Below are positions 1 through 8,381 of a stretch of 64,000 nt of DNA, piece by piece. The stretch is from contig NZ_CALPBW010000011.1 in NCBI RefSeq assembly GCF_943169845.1, forward strand, positions 1 through 64,000, written 5' to 3'. The position numbers were made by a program, and so were the translations under genes. The notes under the pieces were generated by a model that did not search any database, was not told the DNA's origin, and worked only from the letters and a program-made list of their open reading frames with translations. Origin of the DNA: Peptoniphilus rachelemmaiella (lineage in GTDB: Bacteria; Bacillota; Clostridia; Tissierellales; Peptoniphilaceae). The stretch's first letter is position 1; each line of letters opens with the position of its first letter.

Positions 1-78
1 TTTCGGAGCAAACACTACGTGATACTTACAATTCCATTTTGTGTGTGATAAACTATGGGTGTGATTTAGTGATGTCAT
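1..78 (-). CDS. tnpA: IS200-type transposase TnpA, N-terminal 26 codons (partial)
   Basis: An ATG at 78 follows a GGAGGA ribosome-binding site and opens a frame that runs off the left edge at a codon boundary. The visible residues contain HTKWNCKYHVVFAPK, closely matching the conserved N-terminus of Y1-type (HUH) transposases of the IS200/IS605 family, which move single-stranded DNA between hairpin ends. The catalytic HUH and Tyr motifs lie outside the window, so activity cannot be judged. Confidence 0.75.
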   Translation of the reverse strand, partial: MTSLNHTHSLSHTKWNCKYHVVFAPK

Positions 79-190
79 TATTTCCTCCTGATTGTGATTG
101 GTTGGCAGACCTCTCTCATCATATCACTCTGGAAATAACGGGCAATTATCGCTAAAGCTAAACGGAACCCCCGGTCTAACCGGGGGATGG
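1..190 (-). mobile_element. IS200/IS605-type element, left end (truncated by window edge)
   Basis: The first bases encode the start of a TnpA-type transposase on the minus strand. About 90 bp upstream of it lies a perfect 8-bp stem with a 3-nt loop (168-175 with 179-186, stem CCCCCGGT). Subterminal hairpins recognised by TnpA are typical of IS200/IS605 ends, which lack terminal inverted repeats. The outer boundary is estimated to lie just beyond the hairpin; the rest of the element is outside the window. Confidence 0.7.
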
Positions 191-331
191 TTATTGCATA
201 TCCTGTTATAGGCGCGGACTCGAAGCCCCATCGCGTCATTTTACGGCAGCCGCATACCTCAAGCGCACCGCGTTTTCCCATAAGGGTAAAACCCGTACGC
301 TTCATGTATTTTATATTTTTTAAAATATCCC

Positions 332-360
332 TTGACTCCTCATCTCGCTTTGCCTATAAT
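332..360 (+). promoter_or_regulatory. Promoter of the T-box leader/brnQ-metY operon
   Basis: TTGACT (332-337), a 17-bp spacer and TATAAT (355-360) form a near-consensus sigma-A promoter. It starts transcription near 367, just before the T-box leader. Confidence 0.8.
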
Positions 361-366
361 TCCATT

Positions 367-625
367 CATAACGTTGAAGAGGAGAGTACAAAAGGGAAGT
401 GCTTACAGAGAGATTTCATTTGGTGAGAGAAATCGGCATGGAAGTTTTGGAACATGGCCTTGGAGTGTTCGCACCGAGACTTCGGTTTAGGCTGCGACAG
501 GTACGCCTGTTATAGCGTCACGGGTATGATAGTACTCTGTAAGGTTATTTTAGCGATAAAATAATGAAAAAAGGTGGTAACACGAGCATTTTGCTTTCGT
601 CCTTTTGGGGCGGAAGCTTTTTTTA
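367..625 (+). promoter_or_regulatory. T-box leader, predicted methionine-specific
   Basis: The leader has the T-box landmarks: a Stem I start (GAAGAGGAGAGTA), an AGAGAG element near 416, the T-box itself (AAGGTGGTAACACG, 571-584) and a terminator with a U-run. Uncharged tRNA is expected to stabilise an antiterminator and let brnQ-metY be transcribed. Anchoring on the downstream CCUUGGAG element, the specifier reads AUG (454-456). A one-base shift would read CAU (His), but the T-box bulge TGGT (575-578) pairs with a tRNA ending ACCA. That fits tRNA-Met and not tRNA-His, whose discriminator is C. The metY gene downstream agrees with methionine. Stem I pairing was judged by eye only. Confidence 0.8.
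593..624 (+). terminator. T-box-controlled intrinsic terminator
   Basis: A 10-bp stem (593-602 with 608-617), a 5-nt loop and seven T residues form the terminator that competes with the T-box antiterminator. Confidence 0.85.
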
Positions 626-662
626 TTTTCTCGCAAATAACAGAAGAAAAAAGGAGAAAGAC

Positions 663-1982
663 ATGAAACAGAAAAAACGAGACACACTTTACATCGGCTT
701 AGCGCTCTTTGCCTCTTATTTCGGGGCGGGCAATTTAATTTTCCCCGGCGCCCTGGGCCTCGTATCGGGAGATCAATGGAGCTTAGGCGCCGTAGGGCTT
801 ATGATTTCGGCCGTCTTAATGCCCATCGTCGCCCTGTACGTTATTTCGCGGGCCGGTTCGGTGGAGGCCCTTACGAAAAACATCCACCCGGAATTTTCTA
901 AATACTTATTGCTCTTGATTATGCTCTTCGCCGGCCACATTTCCGTGCCGAGAACCGGCGCCGTGGCCTACGAGCTCGGCGTTCATGCGTTGTTCCCGAA
1001 GGTGCCCATGGCGGTATTCGCCCTCTTTTATTTCGGCATCGCCCTTTACTTCGCCCTGGACTTAAGCGCCATGATCGACAAAGTCGCCCGGTATCTCACG
1101 CCGGCCCTCGTGGCAATCTTATTTATTATCGTGATTAAAGGCGTGCTCTTTCCCATCGATGCCGTCCCGGCCGCGCCTCAAGCGGACAATGTCCTTTTAA
1201 ATTCTTTCTTGGGCGGCTACCAAACGGGCGATTTACTGGTAAGCTTTTTAATCGGCACGGTCTTTATAGGCGACATTGTGCGAAGAGGCTACGCAAGGGA
1301 TGCGGAGCGAAACACCATCGTCGCCAAGGCCGGCATCATTACCTTCGGCCTGTTCTTCGTCATTTACGTCGGTCTCCTCTATTTCGGCGCAAAATTAAGC
1401 GGACAGTATCCGGCGGACATCGATCACGCCGCCCTACTGCTCGCTATCGTCCGCGCCATTTTAGGCGAAAAAGGACTGGCCTTATTGAGCATCGCCGTCG
1501 TTCTCGCCTGCTTGACCACGGCCATCGGGCAAATTACATCCATCGCCAATTTCTTTCACGAATTTACGAAGGGGAAACTCTCCCATAAACAGGCGGCGAT
1601 ATTATTTTCCTGCATCGGCGCGGGCATTACCTTACTGGGCGTGGAAAAAATCGTCTTCTTGGCGACGCCCATTTACCTCATGGTTTACCCCAGCGTGATC
1701 ATGCTCATGATCCTCGGCGTTTTCTACAAGCCCCTGGAAAATCACGCCCTCGCCTTCCGCGTCGCCATGGTCTTCACCCTGGTGGTCAGTTTACTGGAAG
1801 CAATCACCGCCTTTACGGGCCTTCCCCTATTAAAGGCCGCCGTCGATGCCATTCCCCTTTCGGGAGCGGGCTTCGCGTGGCTCTTACCGGCCGTTACGGG
1901 CTTCGTACTCGGCTTAATCTATGAACTTGCGAAAGGTACGACAAATGCCGCCGTCCCTTCCGCTGTGAAAAATGAAATTTAA
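663..1982 (+). CDS. brnQ: BrnQ/LIVCS-family amino-acid transporter
   Basis: This is a 439-residue, roughly 12-helix membrane protein of the branched-chain amino acid:cation symporter family. The N-terminal run YIGLALFASYFGAGNLIFP is a hallmark of the family. The open frame extends upstream into the T-box terminator, but the ATG at 663 has AAGGAG 7 nt before it and is the real start. The family normally imports Ile, Leu and Val. Here the leader specifier appears to be AUG and the next gene is metY, so methionine uptake is a reasonable alternative (inference). It is cotranscribed with metY, whose RBS overlaps the brnQ stop codon. Confidence 0.88.
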   Translation: MKQKKRDTLYIGLALFASYFGAGNLIFPGALGLVSGDQWSLGAVGLMISAVLMPIVALYVISRAGSVEALTKNIHPEFSKYLLLLIMLFAGHISVPRTGAVAYELGVHALFPKVPMAVFALFYFGIALYFALDLSAMIDKVARYLTPALVAILFIIVIKGVLFPIDAVPAAPQADNVLLNSFLGGYQTGDLLVSFLIGTVFIGDIVRRGYARDAERNTIVAKAGIITFGLFFVIYVGLLYFGAKLSGQYPADIDHAALLLAIVRAILGEKGLALLSIAVVLACLTTAIGQITSIANFFHEFTKGKLSHKQAAILFSCIGAGITLLGVEKIVFLATPIYLMVYPSVIMLMILGVFYKPLENHALAFRVAMVFTLVVSLLEAITAFTGLPLLKAAVDAIPLSGAGFAWLLPAVTGFVLGLIYELAKGTTNAAVPSAVKNEI

Positions 1983-1992
1983 GGAGGATATT

Positions 1993-3273
1993 ATGACAAA
2001 ACAAGGACTCGGAACTTTATGTGTACAAGCGGGATACGATCCCCAAAACGGCGAACCTCGCGTGGTGCCCATCGTACAATCGACAACATTTAAATATGAT
2101 TCATCGAAACAAATGGGCGATCTCTTCGACTTGAAGGAATCGGGCTATTTCTATTCCCGACTGGCCAATCCCACCAACGACGCCGTGGCGGCGAAGATCA
2201 CGGCCTTGGAAGGCGGCGCATGTGGCATCCTCACCTCTTCCGGTCAGGCGGCAAATTTCTATGCACTGATTAATATTTTAAAAGCCGGGGATCACGTGGT
2301 GGCATCCTCCGCCATTTACGGCGGCAGCTACAACCTCATCGCCCACACCATGAAGGACATGGGCATCGAATCCACCTTCGTGGATCCGGCAGCGACGCGA
2401 GAAGAATTAGACCGCGCCTTCCGCCCCAATACGAAGGCGGTCTACGGAGAGAGCCTGGCCAACCCCGCCCTGAAGATTTTGGATATCGAAACCTTCGCCG
2501 AAGCGGCTCACGCCCACGGCGTGCCCCTCATCGTAGACAACACCTTCCCCACGCCCATCTTCCTCCGCCCCTTCGAATACGGCGCCGATATCGTCACCCA
2601 TTCCACGACGAAATACATGAACGGATTCGCCAACTCCGTCGGCGGCGCCGTCATCGACTCCGGAAACTTCGATTGGACAGCCCACAAAGAAAAATATCCC
2701 CAACTTACCGAACCGGACGAAACCTATCACGGCATTACCTTTGCGGAAACCTTCGGCAAGGCGGCCTATATTACAAAAATGACCACGACGATTATGCGCG
2801 ATCTCGGAAGCATTCCCTCGCCGCAAAATTCTTTCTACTTGGGACTGGGCTTGGAAACCCTGCATTTGAGAATGCCACGCCATTTCGAAAACGCCCACGC
2901 CGTGGCCAAGTATTTAAAAGGCCACGACAAAATCGCCTGGGTTAATTTCTCCGCATTGGAAGACGACAGCCAACACGAGCTGGCGAAGAAATACCTTCCC
3001 GACGGTTCCTGCGGCGTCATCTCCTTCGGCATCAAAGGCGGGCGCGAAGCCGCTACGAAGTTTATGGATAGCTTAAAACTCGCCGCCGTCGTCACCCACG
3101 TGGCCGATTCCCGCACCTGTGTCCTCCACCCGGCGAGCACCACCCATCGCCAAATGAACGACGAGGAACTCCTCGCCGCCGGCGTCAGCGCCGACCTCAT
3201 TCGCATGAGCGTAGGCATCGAAGACAAGGAAGACATTATCGCCGATATCGAGCAAGCTCTGGAAAATCTATAA
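1993..3273 (+). CDS. metY: O-acetylhomoserine sulfhydrylase (MetY-type)
   Basis: A 426-residue PLP enzyme of the Cys/Met metabolism family. It would convert O-acetylhomoserine and sulfide to homocysteine, or methanethiol to methionine. The STTKYMNG motif contains the PLP-binding lysine, and the N-terminus (LCVQAGYDP, VVPIVQSTTF) and length are typical of MetY. AGGAGG lies 5 nt before the ATG at 1993, so an in-frame ATG at 1972 inside brnQ is less likely. A methionine gamma-lyase of the same fold cannot be fully excluded, but length and motifs favour MetY. It shares the T-box leader with brnQ. Confidence 0.88.
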   Translation: MTKQGLGTLCVQAGYDPQNGEPRVVPIVQSTTFKYDSSKQMGDLFDLKESGYFYSRLANPTNDAVAAKITALEGGACGILTSSGQAANFYALINILKAGDHVVASSAIYGGSYNLIAHTMKDMGIESTFVDPAATREELDRAFRPNTKAVYGESLANPALKILDIETFAEAAHAHGVPLIVDNTFPTPIFLRPFEYGADIVTHSTTKYMNGFANSVGGAVIDSGNFDWTAHKEKYPQLTEPDETYHGITFAETFGKAAYITKMTTTIMRDLGSIPSPQNSFYLGLGLETLHLRMPRHFENAHAVAKYLKGHDKIAWVNFSALEDDSQHELAKKYLPDGSCGVISFGIKGGREAATKFMDSLKLAAVVTHVADSRTCVLHPASTTHRQMNDEELLAAGVSADLIRMSVGIEDKEDIIADIEQALENL

Positions 3274-3345
3274 AAAAAGATCGCCTACGTGGCGGAAAAG
3301 TGGATTCAAAAAGAACTGGTTAAAATGAATTAAACAACACGCAAA

Positions 3346-3370
3346 AAGGCGCCGACTCTCGGCGCCTTCT
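3346..3370. terminator. Intrinsic terminator, probably bidirectional
   Basis: An 8-bp GC-rich stem (AAGGCGCC, 3346-3353 with 3361-3368) is flanked by an A-run on one side and a TTCTTT run on the other. It sits between the convergent metY and the small membrane-protein gene. Confidence 0.8.
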
Positions 3371-3397
3371 TTATTGCTTGTATTTCCTTTTATCCAT

Positions 3398-3666
3398 TTA
3401 CTTTCGCGATGCATTAAAAAGATCGACACCGTTTATAAGAATGGAAGCCGCAGTCAAAACCCACAAGGCGCGACTCAAGGTGGGGTGTCCATGAGCCCGA
3501 CCCAATCACCGCCCGCCACTCGGGCGGCGCCGTCAGCGTAAAAGGCGCAGAGGGCAAGGGCCGTGAGGGACAAACTCGCCCAGCGAAAGACTTCCCGTTT
3601 TTCTCCGGGCTTCCGTAAATTTAAAAAGGCGAACGCTGCGGCACCCATGCCGAACACGAACCACAT
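3398..3666 (-). pseudogene. Small membrane protein with a frameshift
   Basis: The frame starts at ATG 3666, encodes one or two hydrophobic segments and hits TGA at 3475 (after GLMDTPP). In the next frame, straight after the stop, coding resumes as LSRALWVLTAASILINGVDL and ends at TAA 3398. That adds a plausible final transmembrane helix. The total, 269 nt, is one base short of a multiple of three, so a single-base deletion explains it. It is the last gene of a three-gene minus-strand cluster. The family was not recognised. Confidence 0.55.
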
Positions 3667-3670
3667 GGCC

Positions 3671-4411
3671 TCAGTCCTTCCCTTCCGTCATTTGTTTCTG
3701 CGACAATTCTTCCAGGGCCTTTACGTCTCCTTCCCGCACCATCGTTTGCGGTATCTCCATTGCGAAAAATTCATCCTTCGGCTTTTGTACCTCGCCCTTT
3801 TCGTTCACTCTCTTTTCCGAAGTGAGGTCGATGGCATAGGCGGTCACATTCAGGCCCTCGGCATCCATGATTCCCTGCGCCCGTTGCAACACGGCCATGG
3901 CCTCTTTCGCCGTGACCTCGTCGCCCACGCCCTCGATATCCACTTGCAGTTTAAAGGGCAGATGCTTCATGTCCACGGGCTGATCCACCGTCAAATACTC
4001 CGTGGGATCCACCTTGTCCCAATAAGACAATGTTATTACATAGGGAAAGTCGTAGACCTTCTCCAGATCGTGGCCGTGCTCGCGAAGGGCAGCGTCAAAG
4101 CGCATCATCGTGTTGTTGATGCGCCACTTGTAAGTATCCTCCCGAAGGCGACCGAGGGCATCGAAACACAATTCAAAGGCCGAATCCTCGCTGTTCTTGT
4201 CTTGCAAATGCACCACGTACTCGGGGATCTTAAAATTATAAACCGCCTTTTCGCGGGATAAATCCAAATCGCCGTACTTTTCAGCGATCACCTTGTCCGC
4301 TCCCCGCTCCGCCAGCGCCTTCGAAACAGGATTGCCGAAGATCGCGTTCACCACCGCAAGAACAAGGAAAACAAAAATGGTGAGGACAATCTTTTTAACG
4401 CTTAATTTCAT
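3671..4411 (-). CDS. Membrane-anchored hypothetical protein (YfjL-like appearance)
   Basis: 246 residues. An N-terminal hydrophobic helix (about 7-25) is followed by a soluble extracytoplasmic domain with no cysteine-based lipobox. The region around DLSREKAVYNFKIPEYVVHL resembles the YfjL-like domain of Bacillus (impression from memory, not a search). Its start overlaps the end of the upstream membrane gene by 4 nt (ATGA), and a third small membrane gene follows after 4 nt, so the three are probably one operon. No enzymatic motif is visible. Confidence 0.6.
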   Translation of the reverse strand: MKLSVKKIVLTIFVFLVLAVVNAIFGNPVSKALAERGADKVIAEKYGDLDLSREKAVYNFKIPEYVVHLQDKNSEDSAFELCFDALGRLREDTYKWRINNTMMRFDAALREHGHDLEKVYDFPYVITLSYWDKVDPTEYLTVDQPVDMKHLPFKLQVDIEGVGDEVTAKEAMAVLQRAQGIMDAEGLNVTAYAIDLTSEKRVNEKGEVQKPKDEFFAMEIPQTMVREGDVKALEELSQKQMTEGKD

Positions 4412-4713
4412 CGCAAGCCTCCCAAAAAACTTCCCAAAAGGGCCAAGGCGCCGTAAATCGCCACGTAAATCAGGGCCGATTCATTGTAAAAAATCCAAAC
4501 GGACGGCAAGAAACACAAACTCACCGCCACAGGATAAAGCAGGTGAAAGCCACGCATCCTGCCGTAAACAATCGAAATGGCGAGGCACAGGACGGGCATG
4601 GCGAAAAGCAAGACCATCATCGCCCCCACCGTGTTCCGCATGACAAGGGGCAAAAGATAAAATACCGCAACGATTCCCGCGAGATATGGAATCATGTTTT
4701 TAAAAACCTTCAT
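4408..4713 (-). CDS. Four-helix integral membrane protein, unknown function
   Basis: 101 residues with about four hydrophobic segments (roughly 5-22, 27-48, 52-73 and 77-97) and little soluble sequence. The ATG at 4713 follows TTGGAGG at good spacing and is preferred to the upstream ATG at 4740, which lacks one. It is the first gene of the cluster and is probably translationally coupled to the next. No family was recognised. Confidence 0.6.
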   Translation of the reverse strand: MKVFKNMIPYLAGIVAVFYLLPLVMRNTVGAMMVLLFAMPVLCLAISIVYGRMRGFHLLYPVAVSLCFLPSVWIFYNESALIYVAIYGALALLGSFLGGLR

Positions 4714-4854
4714 AGCGCCTCCAAATACTTGCACAACCATACTCTCTTTCCTTCATTATACCCGCCGGAGAAAATAACGCAGCTCTCCCTCGCCATTCTT
4801 AGACGAAGCACCCACATTGTAAAGGTATTGTTCCCAAGGAAAAAGGCACCGCTA

Positions 4855-4908
4855 TGCACTGACCCCCAAAGGTTGGATTTCTTGGTCCAACTTTTGGGGG
4901 GCAGTGCA
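4855..4908. repeat. 54-bp near-perfect palindrome with IS3/IS150-like ends
   Basis: Two 23-bp arms (4855-4877 and 4886-4908) are inverted copies with two mismatches and an 8-bp spacer. The arms (TGCACTGACCCCCAAAGGTT and onward) look like the terminal repeat of IS3/IS150-group elements. It may be a remnant or MITE formed by two abutting IS ends. It marks the left edge of the AT-rich island. Confidence 0.65.
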
Positions 4909-4937
4909 ATTTCTAGATGCTTTTAAACAAATTTGTA

Positions 4938-5786
4938 TTATTCTTTTACTATAGGGATCCATAATTCCATTTGATAATCTTCTGAATTAGGGTCTCCATC
5001 TCCATATACTTCAAAATCGGGACTTTCATCATGTCTATATCCTTCTTTAGGGAAGAAATATGAAATAATATACTTCCAACCTTCGTGAATGCACTTTGGT
5101 ATAGGTCCTTGTAAGCTTACAATAGCATACTCTTTTTCAGGAATACTGAGTATATCCAAACCTAACTTCTCAGCTTTTACCTCATCCGTCAAATCAAAAC
5201 CAGCTAAGTATATAAATGAATCTTCTTCATCCATTATATAGTCATATCCTACGCCAAAGATTTGACCATTACCAAACTCTTCAAAATTTTCTCTTGGCAC
5301 TTTTTCAACTAGTCTATCCCAAACTTTTGGGAAATTTGAACTCTTAGTTACATCTGATTTAATACCAGCTACTTTAAACGCTTTCTTTTTCTCAATTTTA
5401 ATATCCATTTGATTTCCTCCTTGAACTGAAATAGAAAAGTAGATTCTTGGAAAATATTGATATTTTGCTCCTTTTTTTACTTGACCTGGAGTCAGCTTAT
5501 GAAAACTTTTAAAAGCTAAAGCAAAAGAATCCTGAGAATTATAACCATATTTTATTGCGATATCTATAATTCTTTTATCTGATTTTTTTAAATCAATTGC
5601 AGCATTTGTCATCTTTCTTAACCTTATATACTCAGATAATGAATATCCTGATACGATTGAAAATATTCTTGAAAACATTGGAAATGAATATCCTGTTATC
5701 CGTGTTATTTCTTTTTCATCGAGTTCATCAGTTAAGTTATCTTCAATGTAGTCTATTGCTAAGTTAAAAGATCTCATTATATCCAT
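4938..5786 (-). CDS. AraC-family regulator with GyrI-like effector domain
   Basis: 282 residues. The N-terminal 110 residues carry the two helix-turn-helix units of the AraC/XylS family (including IKYGYNSQDSFALAFKSFH), here at the N-terminus as in Rob/TipA-like proteins. The C-terminal part (about 125-280) resembles a GyrI-like/AraC effector-binding domain, with characteristic segments such as YAIVSLQGPIP and the final YQMELWIPI. Such proteins often sense drugs. The ATG at 5786 follows GGTGGTGAG and is preferred to 5804. It is AT-rich compared with the flanking chromosome, suggesting transfer. Confidence 0.82.
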   Translation of the reverse strand: MDIMRSFNLAIDYIEDNLTDELDEKEITRITGYSFPMFSRIFSIVSGYSLSEYIRLRKMTNAAIDLKKSDKRIIDIAIKYGYNSQDSFALAFKSFHKLTPGQVKKGAKYQYFPRIYFSISVQGGNQMDIKIEKKKAFKVAGIKSDVTKSSNFPKVWDRLVEKVPRENFEEFGNGQIFGVGYDYIMDEEDSFIYLAGFDLTDEVKAEKLGLDILSIPEKEYAIVSLQGPIPKCIHEGWKYIISYFFPKEGYRHDESPDFEVYGDGDPNSEDYQMELWIPIVKE

Positions 5787-5865
5787 ATTCTCACCACCTT
5801 TCATTTAAATTGTACAAGGATTTATTAAATTATACCCGATAATGCTAATACAAATATTATAGCAT

Positions 5866-6042
5866 CTAAAATTTATCAAAGTCTTCTTGCGTAGCTACTT
5901 CTTTGTATTTGTATTCATCGTTATTCTTTTCTGTGAACATATCATTTACAAGTCCAATTGTTAGTAGGGATAAATCAGAGACAAAAAGACCAAGTTCCAC
6001 TGTCCTTAATAAAAACAAAGGTGTAGTAATTGGTCTTACTTT
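5866..6042 (-). pseudogene. Fragment of a phage tail-assembly chaperone-like gene
   Basis: An open stretch without a start codon, preceded by an in-frame stop, encodes LGLFVSDLSLLTIGLVNDMF and ends ATQEDFDKF. This pattern resembles C-termini of tail-assembly chaperone/Gp15-like proteins of Firmicutes prophages (recognised from memory). Only the final 58 codons remain, so it is a relic in the AT-rich island. Confidence 0.45.
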
Positions 6043-6169
6043 TTAAGGACTTTTCCGACTTTATGTTAAGCCCCCATAATTCAATTAGTTGCGGCGAAAT
6101 TGGGTAAATAGCAAGTGTCTTAAGAAGGTTTTAGTAGTTGTTATTACCGCTCCTACATCTAACCGCTAA
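6043..6169. other. Short AT-rich gap, nothing recognised
   Basis: No start codon with an RBS, clear hairpin or repeat was seen between the phage-gene fragment and the vanZ-like gene. Confidence 0.4.
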
Positions 6170-6787
6170 TTAAAACTTTGTAGCAAATAATATGTTAAAA
6201 ATATATGTCTGAACAGTGAGCATGATTACTAATGTGCCTATCCAAAAAAATAACAGTTCATAATAGCATTGAACACCATCAACTTGAGTCTGATTAATCC
6301 AAGATTTTGGAACAGCTTTGTTAAATGATTTATAAATGCCAAATCCCAAACACGTGCCAAGAGTATTTGCTATCAAGTCATTTATATCTGTTGTTCCCAT
6401 ATCAAACATCTGAACAAACTCAATAGATAAGGATATAAGAAATCCAGCTAAAACTATATTTGCTAATCTATTATATTTTTTATATAGAAATGGCATAAAA
6501 AAGCCCAATGGTATAAATAAAATTACATTTAAAAACGTTTCTATTGGCCCTGTAATCATTTCCACAAAAGGAATATAAACAATTCTTGGGAAAAATGAGC
6601 CTTTGATAGCAATACCCGTCGCCGCCAATATTCCTGTGAGATAAAAGCAGAAAACAAAGGATAAAATTATATGTCCTTTTGTTTGTTTTTTCCCACTAAA
6701 TAATAAAATAGCAAAATAGATAGCTACTGCTAAAAATACAGGAATACATCCACTTAAAAAATGATACATAATAAATTCAAAGTCCAT
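6170..6787 (-). CDS. VanZ-like membrane protein
   Basis: 205 residues with about five transmembrane helices. The core ETFLNVILFIPLGFFMPFLY followed by SIEFVQMF and DINDLIANTLGTCLGFGIY is the VanZ-like signature. VanZ confers low-level teicoplanin resistance in Tn1546, but most homologues have no defined role. GGAGG lies just before the ATG at 6787. The frameshifted small gene upstream ends only 3 bp before it, so the two were probably one operon with the KilA-N gene. Confidence 0.8.
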   Translation of the reverse strand: MDFEFIMYHFLSGCIPVFLAVAIYFAILLFSGKKQTKGHIILSFVFCFYLTGILAATGIAIKGSFFPRIVYIPFVEMITGPIETFLNVILFIPLGFFMPFLYKKYNRLANIVLAGFLISLSIEFVQMFDMGTTDINDLIANTLGTCLGFGIYKSFNKAVPKSWINQTQVDGVQCYYELLFFWIGTLVIMLTVQTYIFNILFATKF

Positions 6788-6790
6788 GAA

Positions 6791-6998
6791 TTACCTCCAC
6801 CAGAAAAACCATAATTTTTCTCTTTTACCTTTATTTACTTCTTCTTCGTGTTCTCCCAAACTAATCCATGTTTTTCTCAGTTAGGGATGTTTCAATCTTG
6901 CCATGTGCAATCCTACTTTCATCATCTGTATGAATTTCTTTTAGATGATTTAGGTATTCAAGCATTTCATCTCTTCTGATTTGTGATAGATTTCCCAA
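6791..6998 (-). pseudogene. Small gene between kilA-N and vanZ-like genes, frameshifted
   Basis: A TTG at 6998 follows AGGTGG right after the KilA-N stop and encodes GNLSQIRRDEMLEYLNHLKE and onward, stopping at EKNMD. Shifting by one base in the A-run near 6880 gives WISLGEHEEEVNKGKREK and a Trp-rich end (LWFFWWR), stopping at 6791 right before the VanZ-like start. The 208-nt length is one base over a multiple of three, so one extra A explains the break. The family was not recognised. Confidence 0.5.
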
Positions 6999-7010
6999 TT
7001 TTATTCCACC

Positions 7011-7853
7011 TCATTTCTTCTCCTTTAGTTTTTTAATACCACTATCACCAATTTTTTCAAGTGATCTCAATTGTGTTATGGCAAGTTTTCTAAGTTCAAC
7101 CATTCTTTCTTTTTGATTCATGCCTTTACCAATAAGGACTGCATTATAACTTTCCATATTTGCAAGCACTAATAACTCCTTCAGACTTGCATAATCTCTC
7201 ATATTACCTTTTAAACCTGGATTTTCTTCACGCCACTGTTTGGCTCTTTTATTAAATAAAGCCACATTGAGCATATCTGCTTCGCTTGCGTATTTATAAG
7301 ATAACTGTTCATTGGTAAGATCCTTTAAAATATACTCTTTAATTGCATCCGTATGAATTTTATAGTTTATTTTTGAAATTTCCCGATTAAGATTCCACCC
7401 CAGTGACAATCTTGAATTTTCATCTGATTTAAGTCTTTTATAATCTTGAATAATGTAAAGCTTAAATTCCGGTGAAATCCAGGAAGCAAATTCCATTGCT
7501 ATATCGCTATGGGCAAACGTGCCTCCATATCGTCCTGACTTGGAAACTATACCTATTGCACTTGTCTTCTCAATCCATTTTTTTGGTGATAGTGTAAATG
7601 CATTACTACCGGCTTCATTTTTTAACCTATCGAATTCGATAGGTTTAAAATCAGGATTATGCATTGATTCCCATAAACCTAAAAATTGAATGTTATCCTT
7701 GCCCCTTAACCAGTTATTAATAACTATAAATGGTTCATCACTTTTATATCTTGCAATATCCGTTAGACTTATATAGTCGTTCTTAAAATCTTCAGTATAA
7801 ATCTGAATAGCAAAGCCCTTTGCTTCAATCGTGTCTTTTTTCACCTTAGACAT
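7011..7853 (-). CDS. KilA-N domain protein
   Basis: 280 residues. The N-terminal half has the KilA-N DNA-binding domain (DYISLTDIARYKSD, then WIEKTSAIGIVSKSGRYGGT and AHSDIAMEFASWISPEFKLY). The C-terminal half is helical and typical of phage- and plasmid-borne KilA-N proteins. The ATG at 7853 follows AAGGAGG. The family is common in large DNA viruses and prophages and is thought to bind DNA; its role is generally unknown. It is AT-rich, like the rest of the island. Confidence 0.85.
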   Translation of the reverse strand: MSKVKKDTIEAKGFAIQIYTEDFKNDYISLTDIARYKSDEPFIVINNWLRGKDNIQFLGLWESMHNPDFKPIEFDRLKNEAGSNAFTLSPKKWIEKTSAIGIVSKSGRYGGTFAHSDIAMEFASWISPEFKLYIIQDYKRLKSDENSRLSLGWNLNREISKINYKIHTDAIKEYILKDLTNEQLSYKYASEADMLNVALFNKRAKQWREENPGLKGNMRDYASLKELLVLANMESYNAVLIGKGMNQKERMVELRKLAITQLRSLEKIGDSGIKKLKEKK

Positions 7854-7952
7854 GTGAGTTCCTCCTTTATACTGATATATTATTTACAGCATTTATTTTC
7901 GTAATAACTCCTCTAAGCAGCACACCAACGATTCATTTTTTGATTTTATACT

Positions 7953-8309
7953 TTAAATGAGAAAGCGGGCATCTTTCATGTAACGGGAAAAGGCTGTGTC
8001 TCCTTCGTCGCCATGGAGTTTCTGAATAAAGGGGAAGATTTCTTCGCTGACGAGGCGAAACATTTCTTGTGCCGGCAAATTTTTGAACTTACTCCAACGG
8101 TAATGCTGTTTGTCGGCGGGAAAGATGCTCTCCACTTTCATGCCGAGGAGCTCCCCATCTTCTTCTTTTGCCAATTCGATTTCGTCCAGATTTTTCATAA
8201 AGAGCAAATAGGTGATTTGTTCGATATTGGTTAAGGGATTGGTGGAGCCTTCCGTCCAAAGGGTGGTCCAAATCCCATCGATTCTGTTGCGCGTTTCGCC
8301 TGTGAGCAT
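7953..8309 (-). pseudogene. hsdM: Truncated type I restriction-modification methylase subunit (HsdM N-terminus)
   Basis: 118 residues from ATG 8309 (good GAGGAGAAA RBS) match the HsdM_N helical domain: IDGIWTTLWTEGSTNPLTNI, EQITYLLFMKNLDEIE and QHYRWSKFKNLPA. In complete HsdM proteins the methyltransferase domain follows. Here the frame stops right after YMKDARFLI, where GC-rich DNA gives way to the AT-rich island. The SAM-binding and NPPF motifs are absent, so it cannot methylate. It is probably a relic cut by arrival of the island or by a deletion. Confidence 0.75.
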
Positions 8310-8381
8310 GGTATTTCTCCTCTTTCCTTGATCTTTTATCATATCACAGGATGAATACGTTTTTCCACGATCGTACCCCAC

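Noticed and set aside
454..456. Histidine (CAU) T-box specifier
   Set aside because: It is one base away, but the TGGT bulge matches discriminator A, not the C of tRNA-His, and metY lies downstream.
564..662. Upstream extension of brnQ
   Set aside because: This part lies inside the T-box antiterminator/terminator; ATG 663 has the RBS.
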